A stretch of 64,000 nt of DNA from positions 80,156-144,155 of the forward strand of contig NZ_KQ947998.1 in assembly GCF_001513975.1 (NCBI RefSeq), read 5' to 3'. Positions 34,678 to 43,651 of the stretch are shown piece by piece (the stretch's first letter is position 1; each line of letters begins with the position of its first letter). Origin of the DNA: Streptomyces curacoi (GTDB taxonomy: Bacteria; Actinomycetota; Actinomycetes; Streptomycetales; Streptomycetaceae). Both the position numbers and the translations under genes were made by a program. Below the pieces are notes generated by a model. The model had not been told where the DNA came from. It searched no databases and saw only the letters and a list, made by a program, of their open reading frames with translations.

Positions 34678-37515
34678 GTGACCGCACAAACGCCGCCTAC
34701 GCCGCCTTTCCGCGATCAGCGACTGCCGTTCGCGAAGCGCATCGACGACCTTCTGTCGCGGCTCACCCTCGACGAGAAGATCGCGTTCCTGCACCAGTTC
34801 GCCCCCGCCGTGGAGCGCCTGGGCATCCCGGCCTTCCGGACCGGCCAGGAGGCACTGCACGGGGTGGCGTGGATGGGTCCGGCAACGGTGTTCCCGCAGG
34901 CGGTGGGCCTGGGCGCGACCTGGAACACCGATCTCGTACGACGGGTCGGCGAGGCAGTGTCCAAGGAGACCCGGGCGATGCGCGCCCGCGACGACCGGGT
35001 GGGCCTGAACGTGTGGTCCCCCACCGTCAACCTGCTGCGCCACCCCCTGTGGGGCCGCAACGAGGAGGGCTACTCGGAGGATCCGAAGCTCACCTCGGCG
35101 ATCGCCACCGCCTACACCCGTGGTCTGCGCGGCGACCACCCGACGTACTGGCGCACCGCGCCGGTCCTGAAGCACTGGCTGGCCCACAACAACGAGACGG
35201 GCCGCGACGTCACGTCCTCCTCGGTCCGCCCGCGCGTCCTGCACGAGTACGACCTGCGCGCCTTCCGCGAGACGGTCGAGGCGGGCGCCGTGGCCGGTGT
35301 GATGCCGGCGTACAACCTGGTCAACGGCCGCCCCAACCACGTCTCCCCGTATCTGCGCGAGCACCTGCGCACCTGGACCGACGAGGACCTGCTGGTCTGC
35401 TCGGACGCGGGCGCGCCCTCCAACCTGGTCGACTCCGAGCACTACTTCGACACCCACGAGGAGGCGACGGCCGCCGCGCTGCTGGCCGGCGTCGACAGCT
35501 TCACCGACCACGGCACGGACAGCTCGAAGATCACCGCACGCGTGCGCGGCGCCCTGGAGCGGGGGCTGCTGACCGAGTCGGACATCGACACGGCGGTCCG
35601 CCGCCAGCTCTCGGTCCGCTTCCGGCTCGGCGAGTTCGACCCGGAGTACGACCCGCACGCGCTCACCAGGGACTTCGACACCCCGGTCCACCGCGCCCTC
35701 GCCCAGGAGGCCGCCGAGCAGGCGGTCGTCCTGCTGAAGAACAGCGGCGGTCTGCTGCCGCTCGCGCCGGACACCCGGCTCGCGGTGGTCGGCCTGCTCG
35801 CCGACGAGTGCAAGCTCGACTGGTACAGCGGCACGCTCATCCACCGCTCGACCCCGCTGGAGGGCCTCTACGAGCGGTTCGGCGCGGAGCGCGTGGAGTT
35901 CGCGGAGGGCGTGGACCGGGTCCTGCTGAAGACCTCGGCCGGAACCTTCCTGCACGTCCCCGAGGCGGACGCCGGAGACGAGGTGCGCGGCGCCGAGGGC
36001 GCCCTCGACCCGGCGCTGCTCGCGGGCCGCACGGACCTTCCCCCGCTCACCACCGACGCCACCGGCACCGAACTCGCGCTCATCGACTGGGGCGAGGGCG
36101 TGCTGACCCTGCGCACCCCCGACGGCCGCTACCTCTCGGTCGCCGGGGACGGCTATGTGCGCGCCTCCGCCGACCAGCCCGGAGGCTGGGTCGTCCAGGA
36201 GACGTTCCGCCTGGAACCCCATGAGAACGGACACCTCCTGCGGCACATCGGTACGGGTCGCCACGTCTCAGTCGCCGCCGACGGCGTCAGGGTTGCCGAA
36301 GCGAACCCGGAAATCTTCGAGCTGATCATCGCCGAGCCCGGTGAGGACGCGGTGGCCAGGGTCGCTGCCCGGGCCGACGTGGTCCTGGTGGTCGCGGGCA
36401 ACGACCCGCACATCAACGGCCGCGAGACCGAGGACCGCACGACCCTGGCCCTCCCCGCCCACCAGGAGCGCCTCCTGCGCGCCGCCCGCGCGGCCAACCC
36501 GGACACGGTGCTGGCACTGGTGTCGGCGTACCCGTACGCAGTCGACCACGCGGCCCTTCCCGCGATGCTCTGGACGGCCCACGGCGGCCAGGCCGCCGGC
36601 ACCGCCCTGGCCCGGATCCTGGCGGGCGACGTCTCGCCCGCCGGCCGCCTCCCGCAGACCTGGTACGCCGACGACGCCGACCTGCCCGACCTCCTCGACT
36701 ACGACGTGATCGGCAGCCGCCAGACGTACCTCTACTTCGAAGGCACGCCCCTCTTCCCCTTCGGCCACGGCCTGTCCTACGCGACCTTCGCCTACGGCGA
36801 CTTGCGCACCCGTACGGCCGACGGCTCGCTGCACGTCTCCTTCACGGTCACGAACACCGGCGATGTGACGGCCGACGAGGTCGCCCAGCTCTACACCCGC
36901 GCCGTGGAGCCCACGGTGCCCCGCCCGCGCCGCGAGCTGGTGGCGCACGGCAGGGTGCGTCTGGAGCCGGGCGAGCACAAGGAGCTGAGCTTCGAAGTCC
37001 CCTTGTCGGCCTTCGACTTCTGGGACGTGGCAAAGGGCGACCGACGCCGCGAGCCGGGCCCGTACGAGCTGCTGGCCGGCGCCTCCAGCGAGGACATCCG
37101 CCTGCGGACGACCGTGATCCTGGACGGCGAGGCCCCCGCACCGCGCCCCGTCCTGCGACGCGGCCTGGCCGCCGCCGACTTCGACGAGCAGAGCGGCGTC
37201 GAGATCGTCGACCGCACGAAGACGTCGGGCGACGCGGTGACGCCCGCCAAGGGTGGGTCGGGCGAGCTGGTCTACCGGGACTGCGACTTCGGGGACGGCG
37301 TCACGGCGGTCACGGCGACGGTGGCCGGCGAGGGCACGGTCGAGGTGTCGCTGGACGGGGGCCCGGTGCTCGCCGTACTGACGGCCCAGGCACCGGACGC
37401 GGGTCCGTACGACTACTCGACGGCGAGCGCCGAGATCATCGCCGAGGGCGTCCGGGACGTCCGCCTCAGGCTGCGCGGCCCATTGCGGCTCGCGCACGTC
37501 GGCTTCTCCGGTTGA
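34678..37515 (+). CDS. GH3 beta-glucosidase/beta-xylosidase with inserted fascin-like domain
   Basis: 945-residue cytoplasmic exo-glycosidase. The N-terminal TIM barrel (to about 330) has GQEALHGVAW and the nucleophile D243 in LVCSDAGAPSN. The alpha/beta sandwich (about 335–735) is interrupted around 415–550 by a beta-trefoil, fascin-like segment (DGRYLSVAGDG, TGRHVSVAADG). A fibronectin-III-like domain follows, and the last 100 residues look like a CBM6-type beta domain. GTG at 34678 is preferred, with AAGGGGA eight bases upstream; the in-frame ATG at 34621 would place the operator inside the gene. It likely removes backbone glucose from trimmed xyloglucan oligosaccharides; beta-xylosidase is the alternative. 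Confidence 0.85.
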   Translation: MTAQTPPTPPFRDQRLPFAKRIDDLLSRLTLDEKIAFLHQFAPAVERLGIPAFRTGQEALHGVAWMGPATVFPQAVGLGATWNTDLVRRVGEAVSKETRAMRARDDRVGLNVWSPTVNLLRHPLWGRNEEGYSEDPKLTSAIATAYTRGLRGDHPTYWRTAPVLKHWLAHNNETGRDVTSSSVRPRVLHEYDLRAFRETVEAGAVAGVMPAYNLVNGRPNHVSPYLREHLRTWTDEDLLVCSDAGAPSNLVDSEHYFDTHEEATAAALLAGVDSFTDHGTDSSKITARVRGALERGLLTESDIDTAVRRQLSVRFRLGEFDPEYDPHALTRDFDTPVHRALAQEAAEQAVVLLKNSGGLLPLAPDTRLAVVGLLADECKLDWYSGTLIHRSTPLEGLYERFGAERVEFAEGVDRVLLKTSAGTFLHVPEADAGDEVRGAEGALDPALLAGRTDLPPLTTDATGTELALIDWGEGVLTLRTPDGRYLSVAGDGYVRASADQPGGWVVQETFRLEPHENGHLLRHIGTGRHVSVAADGVRVAEANPEIFELIIAEPGEDAVARVAARADVVLVVAGNDPHINGRETEDRTTLALPAHQERLLRAARAANPDTVLALVSAYPYAVDHAALPAMLWTAHGGQAAGTALARILAGDVSPAGRLPQTWYADDADLPDLLDYDVIGSRQTYLYFEGTPLFPFGHGLSYATFAYGDLRTRTADGSLHVSFTVTNTGDVTADEVAQLYTRAVEPTVPRPRRELVAHGRVRLEPGEHKELSFEVPLSAFDFWDVAKGDRRREPGPYELLAGASSEDIRLRTTVILDGEAPAPRPVLRRGLAAADFDEQSGVEIVDRTKTSGDAVTPAKGGSGELVYRDCDFGDGVTAVTATVAGEGTVEVSLDGGPVLAVLTAQAPDAGPYDYSTASAEIIAEGVRDVRLRLRGPLRLAHVGFSG

Positions 37516-37539
37516 GGGTCCGGAAGAGGCCGGCGCAGG

Positions 37540-37579
37540 AAGGGGCCCGGCACCGGAAGGCATCGGTGCCGGGCCCCTT
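37540..37579 (+). terminator. Terminator after GH3
   Basis: Perfect 16-bp stem (37540–37555 with 37564–37579; arm AAGGGGCCCGGCACCG) and an 8-base loop, 25 bases after the GH3 stop. Confidence 0.85.
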
Positions 37580-37657
37580 CGGACGGCGATCTCGCGTCAC
37601 CCACGACTGTACATGAAAATGGTTCCCATTAGCCACCCCTGGTGATCTGGTACGACA

Positions 37658-37692
37658 ACGGCCGGAGCCCCCGCACAGCGGGCTCCGGCCGT
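37658..37692 (-). terminator. Terminator after the aldehyde dehydrogenase gene
   Basis: Perfect 13-bp stem ACGGCCGGAGCCC (37658–37670) and GGGCTCCGGCCGT (37680–37692), 9-base loop, 16 bases beyond the minus-strand stop at 37709. Confidence 0.8.
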
Positions 37693-37708
37693 CTGCTCAT
37701 GAGGTCGC

Positions 37709-39154
37709 TCAGAGGGCGAGCCCGGTGAGGACCATCACCCGCTCGTAGGTGTAGTCGTCCATCGCGAACTTCACGCCCTCGCGGCCCACACCGGACTGCT
37801 TGGCGCCGCCGTACGGCATCTGGTCGGCACGGTAGGAGGGCACGTCGCCGATGACGACGCCACCTACCTCCAGGGCGCGGTGGGCGCGGAAGGCGGTCTG
37901 CAGGTCGTGGGTGAACACGCCTGCCTGGAGGCCGTACTTGGAGTCGTTGACGGCGGCGAAGGCGGCGGCCTCCCCGTCGACCTTCTGCACGGTGAGGACG
38001 GGTCCGAAGACCTCCTCGCAGGCGAGCGTGGTGCCGGCCGGGACGTCGGTGAGGACGGTCGGCGCGTAGGAGGCGCCGTCGCGCTTTCCGCCGGTGAGGA
38101 GGGCGGCACCGGCGGCCACGGCCTCGTCCACCCACGCCTCGACGCGCTTGGCGGCGTCCTCGCTGACCAGCGGCCCGACATCGGTCGCGGCATCGCTCGG
38201 GTCGCCGGTGACCTGGGCCTCGACGGCGGCGACGATGCGCGGCAGGAGCCGGTCGTACACGGACGCGTCCGCGATGACCCGCTGGACGGAGATGCAGGAC
38301 TGGCCGCCCTGGTAGTTGGAGAACGTGGCGATGCGGGTCGCGGCCCAGTCGAGGTCCGCGTCGGAGGCGTAGTCGGCGAGCACGACCGCCGCGCCGTTGC
38401 CGCCCAGCTCCAGGGTGCAGTGCTTGCGCGGCACGGAGTCCATGATCGCGTAGCCGACCTTCTCGGAGCCGGTGAAGGAGATCACGGGCAGGCGCGGGTC
38501 CTGGACGAGCGCGGGCATACGGTCGTTCGGCACCGGGAGGATGCTCCAGGAGCCGGCCGGCAGCTCGGTCTCGGCGAGCAGCTCACCGATGACGAGCCCG
38601 GACAGCGGGGTGGCCGGGGCGGGCTTCAGGATGATCGGCGCGCCGGCGGCGATGGCCGGGGCGATCTTGTGGGCGCACAGGTTCAGCGGGAAGTTGAAGG
38701 GCGCGATGCCCAGCACGACGCCCTTGGGGAAGCGCCGGGTGAGGGCGAGACGGCCCTGACCGCCGAGGTCGGTGTCGAGCCGCTGGGCCTCACCGCCGTT
38801 GAACCGCCGGGCCTCCTCGGCCGCGAACCGGAAGACGGACACGGCACGGCCGACCTCCCCGCGGGCCCACTTGACGGGCTTGCCGTTCTCGGCGGAGATC
38901 AGCTGGGCGATCTCCTCGGTGCGCTCGACGAGGCGACGGCTCACATGGTCCAGGGCGGCGGCGCGGACGTGCGCCGGGGTGGCGGCGAACTCGTCCCGTA
39001 CGGCGTACGCGGCGGCCACGGCCTCCTCGACCTGGGCGTCGTTCGGCATGCTCACCTTGCCGACGAGCCGGCCGTCCCACGGGGAGGTGACGTCGAAGGT
39101 GTCCTCGCCGGTGACCTGGCGGCCGGCGAGCCAGAAGGCGTGGGTGGAAGTCAT
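37709..39154 (-). CDS. Aldehyde dehydrogenase beside a PucR regulator
   Basis: 481-residue NAD(P)-dependent aldehyde dehydrogenase. Catalytic C287 is in GGQSCISVQR and general base E249 in TLELGGN; the coenzyme region reads PFNFPLNLCAHK and IILKPAPATP. Length is standard. The ATG (complement 39152–39154) follows a GGAAGGG site. With PucR upstream and gabT, potABCD and an aminobutyraldehyde dehydrogenase nearby, a role in polyamine or GABA catabolism is likely, possibly oxidising succinate semialdehyde after GabT. The exact aldehyde cannot be read from the sequence. Confidence 0.85.
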   Translation of the reverse strand: MTSTHAFWLAGRQVTGEDTFDVTSPWDGRLVGKVSMPNDAQVEEAVAAAYAVRDEFAATPAHVRAAALDHVSRRLVERTEEIAQLISAENGKPVKWARGEVGRAVSVFRFAAEEARRFNGGEAQRLDTDLGGQGRLALTRRFPKGVVLGIAPFNFPLNLCAHKIAPAIAAGAPIILKPAPATPLSGLVIGELLAETELPAGSWSILPVPNDRMPALVQDPRLPVISFTGSEKVGYAIMDSVPRKHCTLELGGNGAAVVLADYASDADLDWAATRIATFSNYQGGQSCISVQRVIADASVYDRLLPRIVAAVEAQVTGDPSDAATDVGPLVSEDAAKRVEAWVDEAVAAGAALLTGGKRDGASYAPTVLTDVPAGTTLACEEVFGPVLTVQKVDGEAAAFAAVNDSKYGLQAGVFTHDLQTAFRAHRALEVGGVVIGDVPSYRADQMPYGGAKQSGVGREGVKFAMDDYTYERVMVLTGLAL

Positions 39155-39368
39155 GTGATTCCCGGCCCTTCCGCGTTGGGGGTGTCCTGCTGTGTCGTCG
39201 TCCACGGTAGGGGTGCGGGGGCGGAGGGGTGTTTGTCCGAGGTGTAGTGGTGGGTGCGGGAGGCACTCCGGTTTGGCGAGGTGGTGGCGCGGGTCGCGGG
39301 CTCGCGCCTGACCGCCCTGGAGCTGTCGGGCTCGGCTCCCGGCCCCGCCCGCCCGCGATCACCGGTGT

Positions 39369-41039
39369 CTACTCGGCCGACGTCGCCTTCAGCGCGAGCC
39401 ACAGCTCCATCCGCACATCGGCATCGTCCAGCGACCGCCCCAGGATCTCCTCCACCCGCCGCATCCGATACCGCAGCGTGTGCCGGTGCACCCCCAGATC
39501 CGCGGCCGCCGCGTCCCACTGGCCGTGACGCGACAGCCAGGCCCGCAGGGAGGCCACCAGATCGCCACGCCCAGTCGCATCATGCTCGTGCAGGGCCCGC
39601 AGCAACCCGTCCGCGAACGCCTTGACCGCGTCGTCCGCGAGCAACGGCAGCACGGACCCCGCGGCCAGCTGCTCGTGCTCCACGCACACCCGCCCGCGCC
39701 GCCGAGCCACCGACAGGGCCTGTTCGGCCTGCTTGTACGCCGCCGCGGCGGCGATCGGCCCGGCCGGTGCCGACAGCCCCACGACCAGCTCGTCCTCGTC
39801 CGCGCCTGCGTGCTGCTCCCCCGCCCGCGCCGCCTCCAGCGCCGCCGCGTACTGCGCACACGCCGCCACCGCGGCGCCCCCGTCCGCGGCGAGCACCACC
39901 AGGCGGGCCGTCTCGCCCTCTCCCTCGGGCACCACGAGCACCGCCTCGCCGGCCCGAGCCGCCGCGGACTCCACGATCTCGGTGAGCGCGCCCAGCGGGT
40001 CCCCGTTCGTGCCGGAGGCGGCGGCCAGCGCCGCGGCGGACGGCTTGGTGAGCGCCACGCGCGCCCCGGAGTCCACCACCCGCGCCGCCGACACCGACCC
40101 CGCCTCGGCGACGACGACCCGGAAGGGCGCGTCCAGCAGGTCGCCGTACAGGTCCCCTGCCACGGCCCGGGCATGATCCGGTTCCCCGGCGAGCAGCATG
40201 CGCAGCACCGCCGCGCCCACCCGTTGCTCGGCCGCGTGCAGCGACCGGGACCGCTCGGTCGTCAGCGTCAGCAGGGCGATCGCCGAGTGGACGGCGTACC
40301 GCTCCGCCGTACCCGGCGCCGCCGCCGTCCCCACGGCCAGCGCCGCCCGGGGCCGCCGCCCCGTGCCCAGGGTGTGCAGCTCGACCCGGTCCTCGTGCTC
40401 CGGCCCGCCCACCACGGACGACGCCGGCGCGGGCCGCTCCCGCAGCCGCTCCACGTCCGCCGTGAGCCGTGCCGCCCGCCGCCCCGCCCACTCGGGCGCG
40501 GTCGCGACCACGGCACCGGACGCGTCGTACAGCGCCGCCCATCCGTCCACCTGCGCCGCCAGCGCGGCCAGCAGCCCTTCGGGCCCGGCGGTCAGCGCCT
40601 GCTTGGTCAGCTCGCGCTGCGCCGCGAACCCGGCCGTCACCGCCCGGTACTGGTCCGCCGCGATGGCCGCCGACACGGCCTTGCTGATGGCGAGGAAGGG
40701 AGTGCGGCGCGGCACCTCCAGCAAGGGCAGCCCCGCCTCCTGCGCCGCGTCGACCAGGGCCTGCGGGATCTCCTCGTAGTTGACGCCGACCGCGAAGCCG
40801 AGCCCGACGACGCCCGCGCCGACCAGCCGCCGCACATAGCGCCGCATCGCCTCGGGGTTCTCCGCGTCCAGCTTGAGCGCGGTGATCAGCAGCAGCTCCC
40901 CGCCCTCCATATAGGGGACGGGGTCGGCGAGCTCGCTGACGTGCGCCCAGCGCACGGGCACATCCAGACGGTCCTCGCCCGCCCGCACGGTCAGCTTCAG
41001 CGCGGAGTGGTGGACGAGCGAGGCGAGCGTGGGGGGCAT
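39369..41039 (-). CDS. PucR-family transcriptional regulator
   Basis: 556-residue activator-type regulator. The N-terminal PucR sensory domain spans about 1–125 (LTVRAGEDRLDVPVRWAHVS, ELLLITALKL), a GGDEF-like middle region lies around 290–430, and the C-terminal helix-turn-helix (PucR C-terminal type) reads HGQWDAAAADLGVHRHTLRY near 510. It lies upstream of the aldehyde dehydrogenase on the same strand and within the polyamine region. It resembles in setting the EpuRI regulator described for polyamine use in S. coelicolor, from memory and not tested here. An unusual GTGATC repeat array sits 27 bases upstream of its start. Confidence 0.87.
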   Translation of the reverse strand: MPPTLASLVHHSALKLTVRAGEDRLDVPVRWAHVSELADPVPYMEGGELLLITALKLDAENPEAMRRYVRRLVGAGVVGLGFAVGVNYEEIPQALVDAAQEAGLPLLEVPRRTPFLAISKAVSAAIAADQYRAVTAGFAAQRELTKQALTAGPEGLLAALAAQVDGWAALYDASGAVVATAPEWAGRRAARLTADVERLRERPAPASSVVGGPEHEDRVELHTLGTGRRPRAALAVGTAAAPGTAERYAVHSAIALLTLTTERSRSLHAAEQRVGAAVLRMLLAGEPDHARAVAGDLYGDLLDAPFRVVVAEAGSVSAARVVDSGARVALTKPSAAALAAASGTNGDPLGALTEIVESAAARAGEAVLVVPEGEGETARLVVLAADGGAAVAACAQYAAALEAARAGEQHAGADEDELVVGLSAPAGPIAAAAAYKQAEQALSVARRRGRVCVEHEQLAAGSVLPLLADDAVKAFADGLLRALHEHDATGRGDLVASLRAWLSRHGQWDAAAADLGVHRHTLRYRMRRVEEILGRSLDDADVRMELWLALKATSAE

Positions 41040-41065
41040 GAGGCCTTCAAATCGGTGGGATCGCT

Positions 41066-41119
41066 GTGATTTCCGTGATCGCGGTGATCACGGTGATCAT
41101 TTGTGTGATCTCTGTGATC
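41066..41119. repeat. GTGATC direct-repeat array upstream of pucR
   Basis: GTGAT(C) occurs six times, at 41066, 41075, 41084, 41093, 41105 and 41114, with spacings of 9, 9, 9, 12 and 9 bases and variable three-base fillers. The array begins 27 bases before the PucR start and lies in the 163-base spacer to the next gene. It could be a multi-site binding region or a simple-sequence tract. Confidence 0.7.
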
Positions 41120-41202
41120 TTTTGGCCGCCATGTATGAACGGCCTGTGCCGATTCTGCCTCACCGTACGGTCACCATGTGAGCTCATGCCCGCACGCCGC
41201 GG

Positions 41203-43590
41203 TCACCCCCGCAGGTCCACCAGCAACGGCGGCGCGTGCTCGCCCTTGACGCTGGTGAGCGACAGCACCGCATGCCCCGGCGGCACCCCGTGCGCCAGCT
41301 CGGACGCCGACCACCGCTCCCGTTCGACCTGGCGGACGGTGACGGCTTCCGTGGTCACCGCCTTGCCGGTCACCAGCTTGCGCAGGGCGTGCATGGCCCG
41401 GGTCATGGGCTGATCGGCGAACACGGTGTGCTGGGCGACTTCCTTGGTCTCCACCCACTCGGTGCCCCAGGCGTCCGCGAAGCGACCGCCGTCCCAGGTC
41501 GTCACTCCGGCCAGCGCCATCCGGCAGCCAACAGCCCCGTACAACGGTCCATGGAGCGCCTCGGGGACGTCGGAGACCGTGCGCAGCGCCAGCACGACAC
41601 CGGCGTTGTGCGAACGCAGCCGCTGGATCCGCCGTACCGATTCGGGGGTGACGGTGCCCGTGGCGTCGTCGAGGACCAGGCCCACGAAGTGGTCGCGGGA
41701 GCCTTCCCGTACGACTGCGGTGAACTGGGCCAGCACTAGACGTGCGATCAGGCGGGATGCCTCCTCGTGCCCCCGCTCGGGCAGGTCGATGCGAACCCGC
41801 AGGGGGTGGTGGGCAACGGCGCGCAGCGAGAACGGGCGGATTGTGTCGCCGCCCGCGCCGAAGAAGTCGGCGAAGGCGGGCCGGTCCAGCAGGGCAAGCC
41901 GGCCGGCGAGCACCGGACCGGCGTCACCGGCTGTGCCGGTCTGCCGGACACGGGCCTCGAGTTCTCGGCGCATCGTCGTGTGCCGGTCGTCGGCCAGCCG
42001 CTCGCGCAGGTCGGCGAGGGCCGCCGGGTCCCCTTCCAGCAACTCCCGCAGGACGGGCAGGGCGGGGAAGCGGCCGTACGCGGCCCGGTAGGGGCCCAGG
42101 AGTTGGGCGAGGGCGGTGGCGGCGCGCTCGGCGCCGACGGTGTCGAGGTCCCCGGCCAGCGCCTCGGCGAGGAACCCGGCCGCCTCGTCCGGGTCGTCGG
42201 CGTCCGCGTACGGGTCGAGGTCATGTACGGACGAGGCGTCGCCGACGCGCACCACGACGTCGTACGACGAGTCCGCACCGACCGCCGCGCCCCGGCCGCA
42301 CACCACGACGACCGCGCACCTACCGGTGAGGGCCTGGAGCGTGAGGGACTCGGCCACCGGGGCGATCACATGCCGCGTCTTGCCGGCGCCCGACGGCCCG
42401 ACGACCAGCAGTGAGGTGGCCAGTGTCTCTGGTCCGAGGGCCGCGCCGACGCCACCGTAGGCCGGTGGGGTGCGCTCGGTGGCGGCCCACTGTCCGATGC
42501 GCACCTGTCCGGTGAGCAGGTCGTGCCAAGCGGCGCGGCCGTGCAAATCGCGGGCGCCGGAGGGGTGGGTGAACGCGGCGGCACCCTGACGCAGCACCGT
42601 GTCCGTGAAGTCGGCGAGTCGGCCCTGGGTCCGGGCCCTGGCCCACCCGTGCTCGATGCGGGCGCAGTCGACGTCGTTCATCCGCCCGGCGAGCACCTCG
42701 GCGGTGAGCACGTCGGCGGCTTGGTGCTGCCCGGCGTCGCGGAGGGCCGGCCACTGGGCGGGGGGGACGGGGGCTGGCCTCGCAGGCTCGTTCCTGCCGG
42801 TAGAGCGGCGGAGGGCGAGCCGCTCCTTTGCGTAGGCCCGCCAGTCGCCCATCCGGGCGAAGGGCCAGATCACGAGGAGGGTGATGGCCGTGTACAGGCT
42901 GTAGACGTACAGCGGCGACCGGAGCAGTTCATAGCTCTGAGAGAGGGCGATGGTCAGGTTGAGGAGGGGGTCGACGACCGGGACGGGGTCCCAGAATGCG
43001 CCGGGGAACGCGCTGGGGAACACGAGCGCCAACGCCAAGAGGGCCCAAATGGCAGTGAGCGCGGCACGCCGGGGCTGGGTTTTGCGGGCGAAGTAGTAGC
43101 GGAACACCCGGCCCCAACTACCGAGACGGGCCATGGCCCAGACGAGCAGGGCGAAGGAGACGCCCCGGTAGGCGATGAAGGCCTCAATGCCCCACCCACC
43201 GGGCTTGGCATTGATCTCGGTCGCGGGCTCCCACCAGTCGTCCGGTGTGACCAGCCGCAGGGGAGCCCACTGGTAGGGAATCGCACCACGCAGCCAGAAA
43301 GACCAGATGATCAGTCCGACGACCGCCGGGATCACCATGCCGACGATCGTCATCGGGCTGAGCCGCTGCTGCTCATCCGCACCCTCTGGCGGCCGATAAC
43401 CCAGACGCCAAATGCCTGTACGGGTCTCGGGACGGGGCTCGTTCAGCCAGCCAGCGATTCCCGAGGGAGTCGGCTGGCCGGGGGCCTGTGTCGGCCGTGG
43501 CGGCACCGTGAGGACCTCCGGCGGCACCGCCGGACGCGGCACAGGAGTGGCATGCGTACCGCGCGCGTCCTGCGTCCCGTCGCTGTTCAT
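41203..43590 (-). CDS. Membrane-anchored TraD/FtsK-like ATPase
   Basis: 795-residue protein. A proline-rich N-tail (1–75) is followed by four predicted membrane helices near 80–100, 135–155, 176–196 and 226–246, then a cytoplasmic P-loop domain with Walker A GPSGAGKT at 398–405 and a Walker B-like FVGLVLDDATG about 250 residues later. This layout matches conserved streptomycete ATP/GTP-binding proteins related to type IV coupling and FtsK/HerA ATPases. ATG with complement 43588–43590 has AGGGGAAGAGGG just upstream. No relaxase, pilus or other transfer gene is nearby. Function unknown. Confidence 0.75.
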   Translation of the reverse strand: MNSDGTQDARGTHATPVPRPAVPPEVLTVPPRPTQAPGQPTPSGIAGWLNEPRPETRTGIWRLGYRPPEGADEQQRLSPMTIVGMVIPAVVGLIIWSFWLRGAIPYQWAPLRLVTPDDWWEPATEINAKPGGWGIEAFIAYRGVSFALLVWAMARLGSWGRVFRYYFARKTQPRRAALTAIWALLALALVFPSAFPGAFWDPVPVVDPLLNLTIALSQSYELLRSPLYVYSLYTAITLLVIWPFARMGDWRAYAKERLALRRSTGRNEPARPAPVPPAQWPALRDAGQHQAADVLTAEVLAGRMNDVDCARIEHGWARARTQGRLADFTDTVLRQGAAAFTHPSGARDLHGRAAWHDLLTGQVRIGQWAATERTPPAYGGVGAALGPETLATSLLVVGPSGAGKTRHVIAPVAESLTLQALTGRCAVVVVCGRGAAVGADSSYDVVVRVGDASSVHDLDPYADADDPDEAAGFLAEALAGDLDTVGAERAATALAQLLGPYRAAYGRFPALPVLRELLEGDPAALADLRERLADDRHTTMRRELEARVRQTGTAGDAGPVLAGRLALLDRPAFADFFGAGGDTIRPFSLRAVAHHPLRVRIDLPERGHEEASRLIARLVLAQFTAVVREGSRDHFVGLVLDDATGTVTPESVRRIQRLRSHNAGVVLALRTVSDVPEALHGPLYGAVGCRMALAGVTTWDGGRFADAWGTEWVETKEVAQHTVFADQPMTRAMHALRKLVTGKAVTTEAVTVRQVERERWSASELAHGVPPGHAVLSLTSVKGEHAPPLLVDLRG

Positions 43591-43651
43591 CGCCCTCTTC
43601 CCCTGACCAGCCGTTCCGTCCACCGTCAGCGAGTCAATCTAACGCGCCCAC

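Noticed and set aside
8378..37515. Mobile genomic island
   Set aside because: Integrase, transposase, attachment repeats and tRNA are all missing at the edges, and base composition looks like the surroundings.
41066..41119. CRISPR-like array
   Set aside because: Units are six bases with three-base fillers and no spacer-length sequences; no cas genes nearby.
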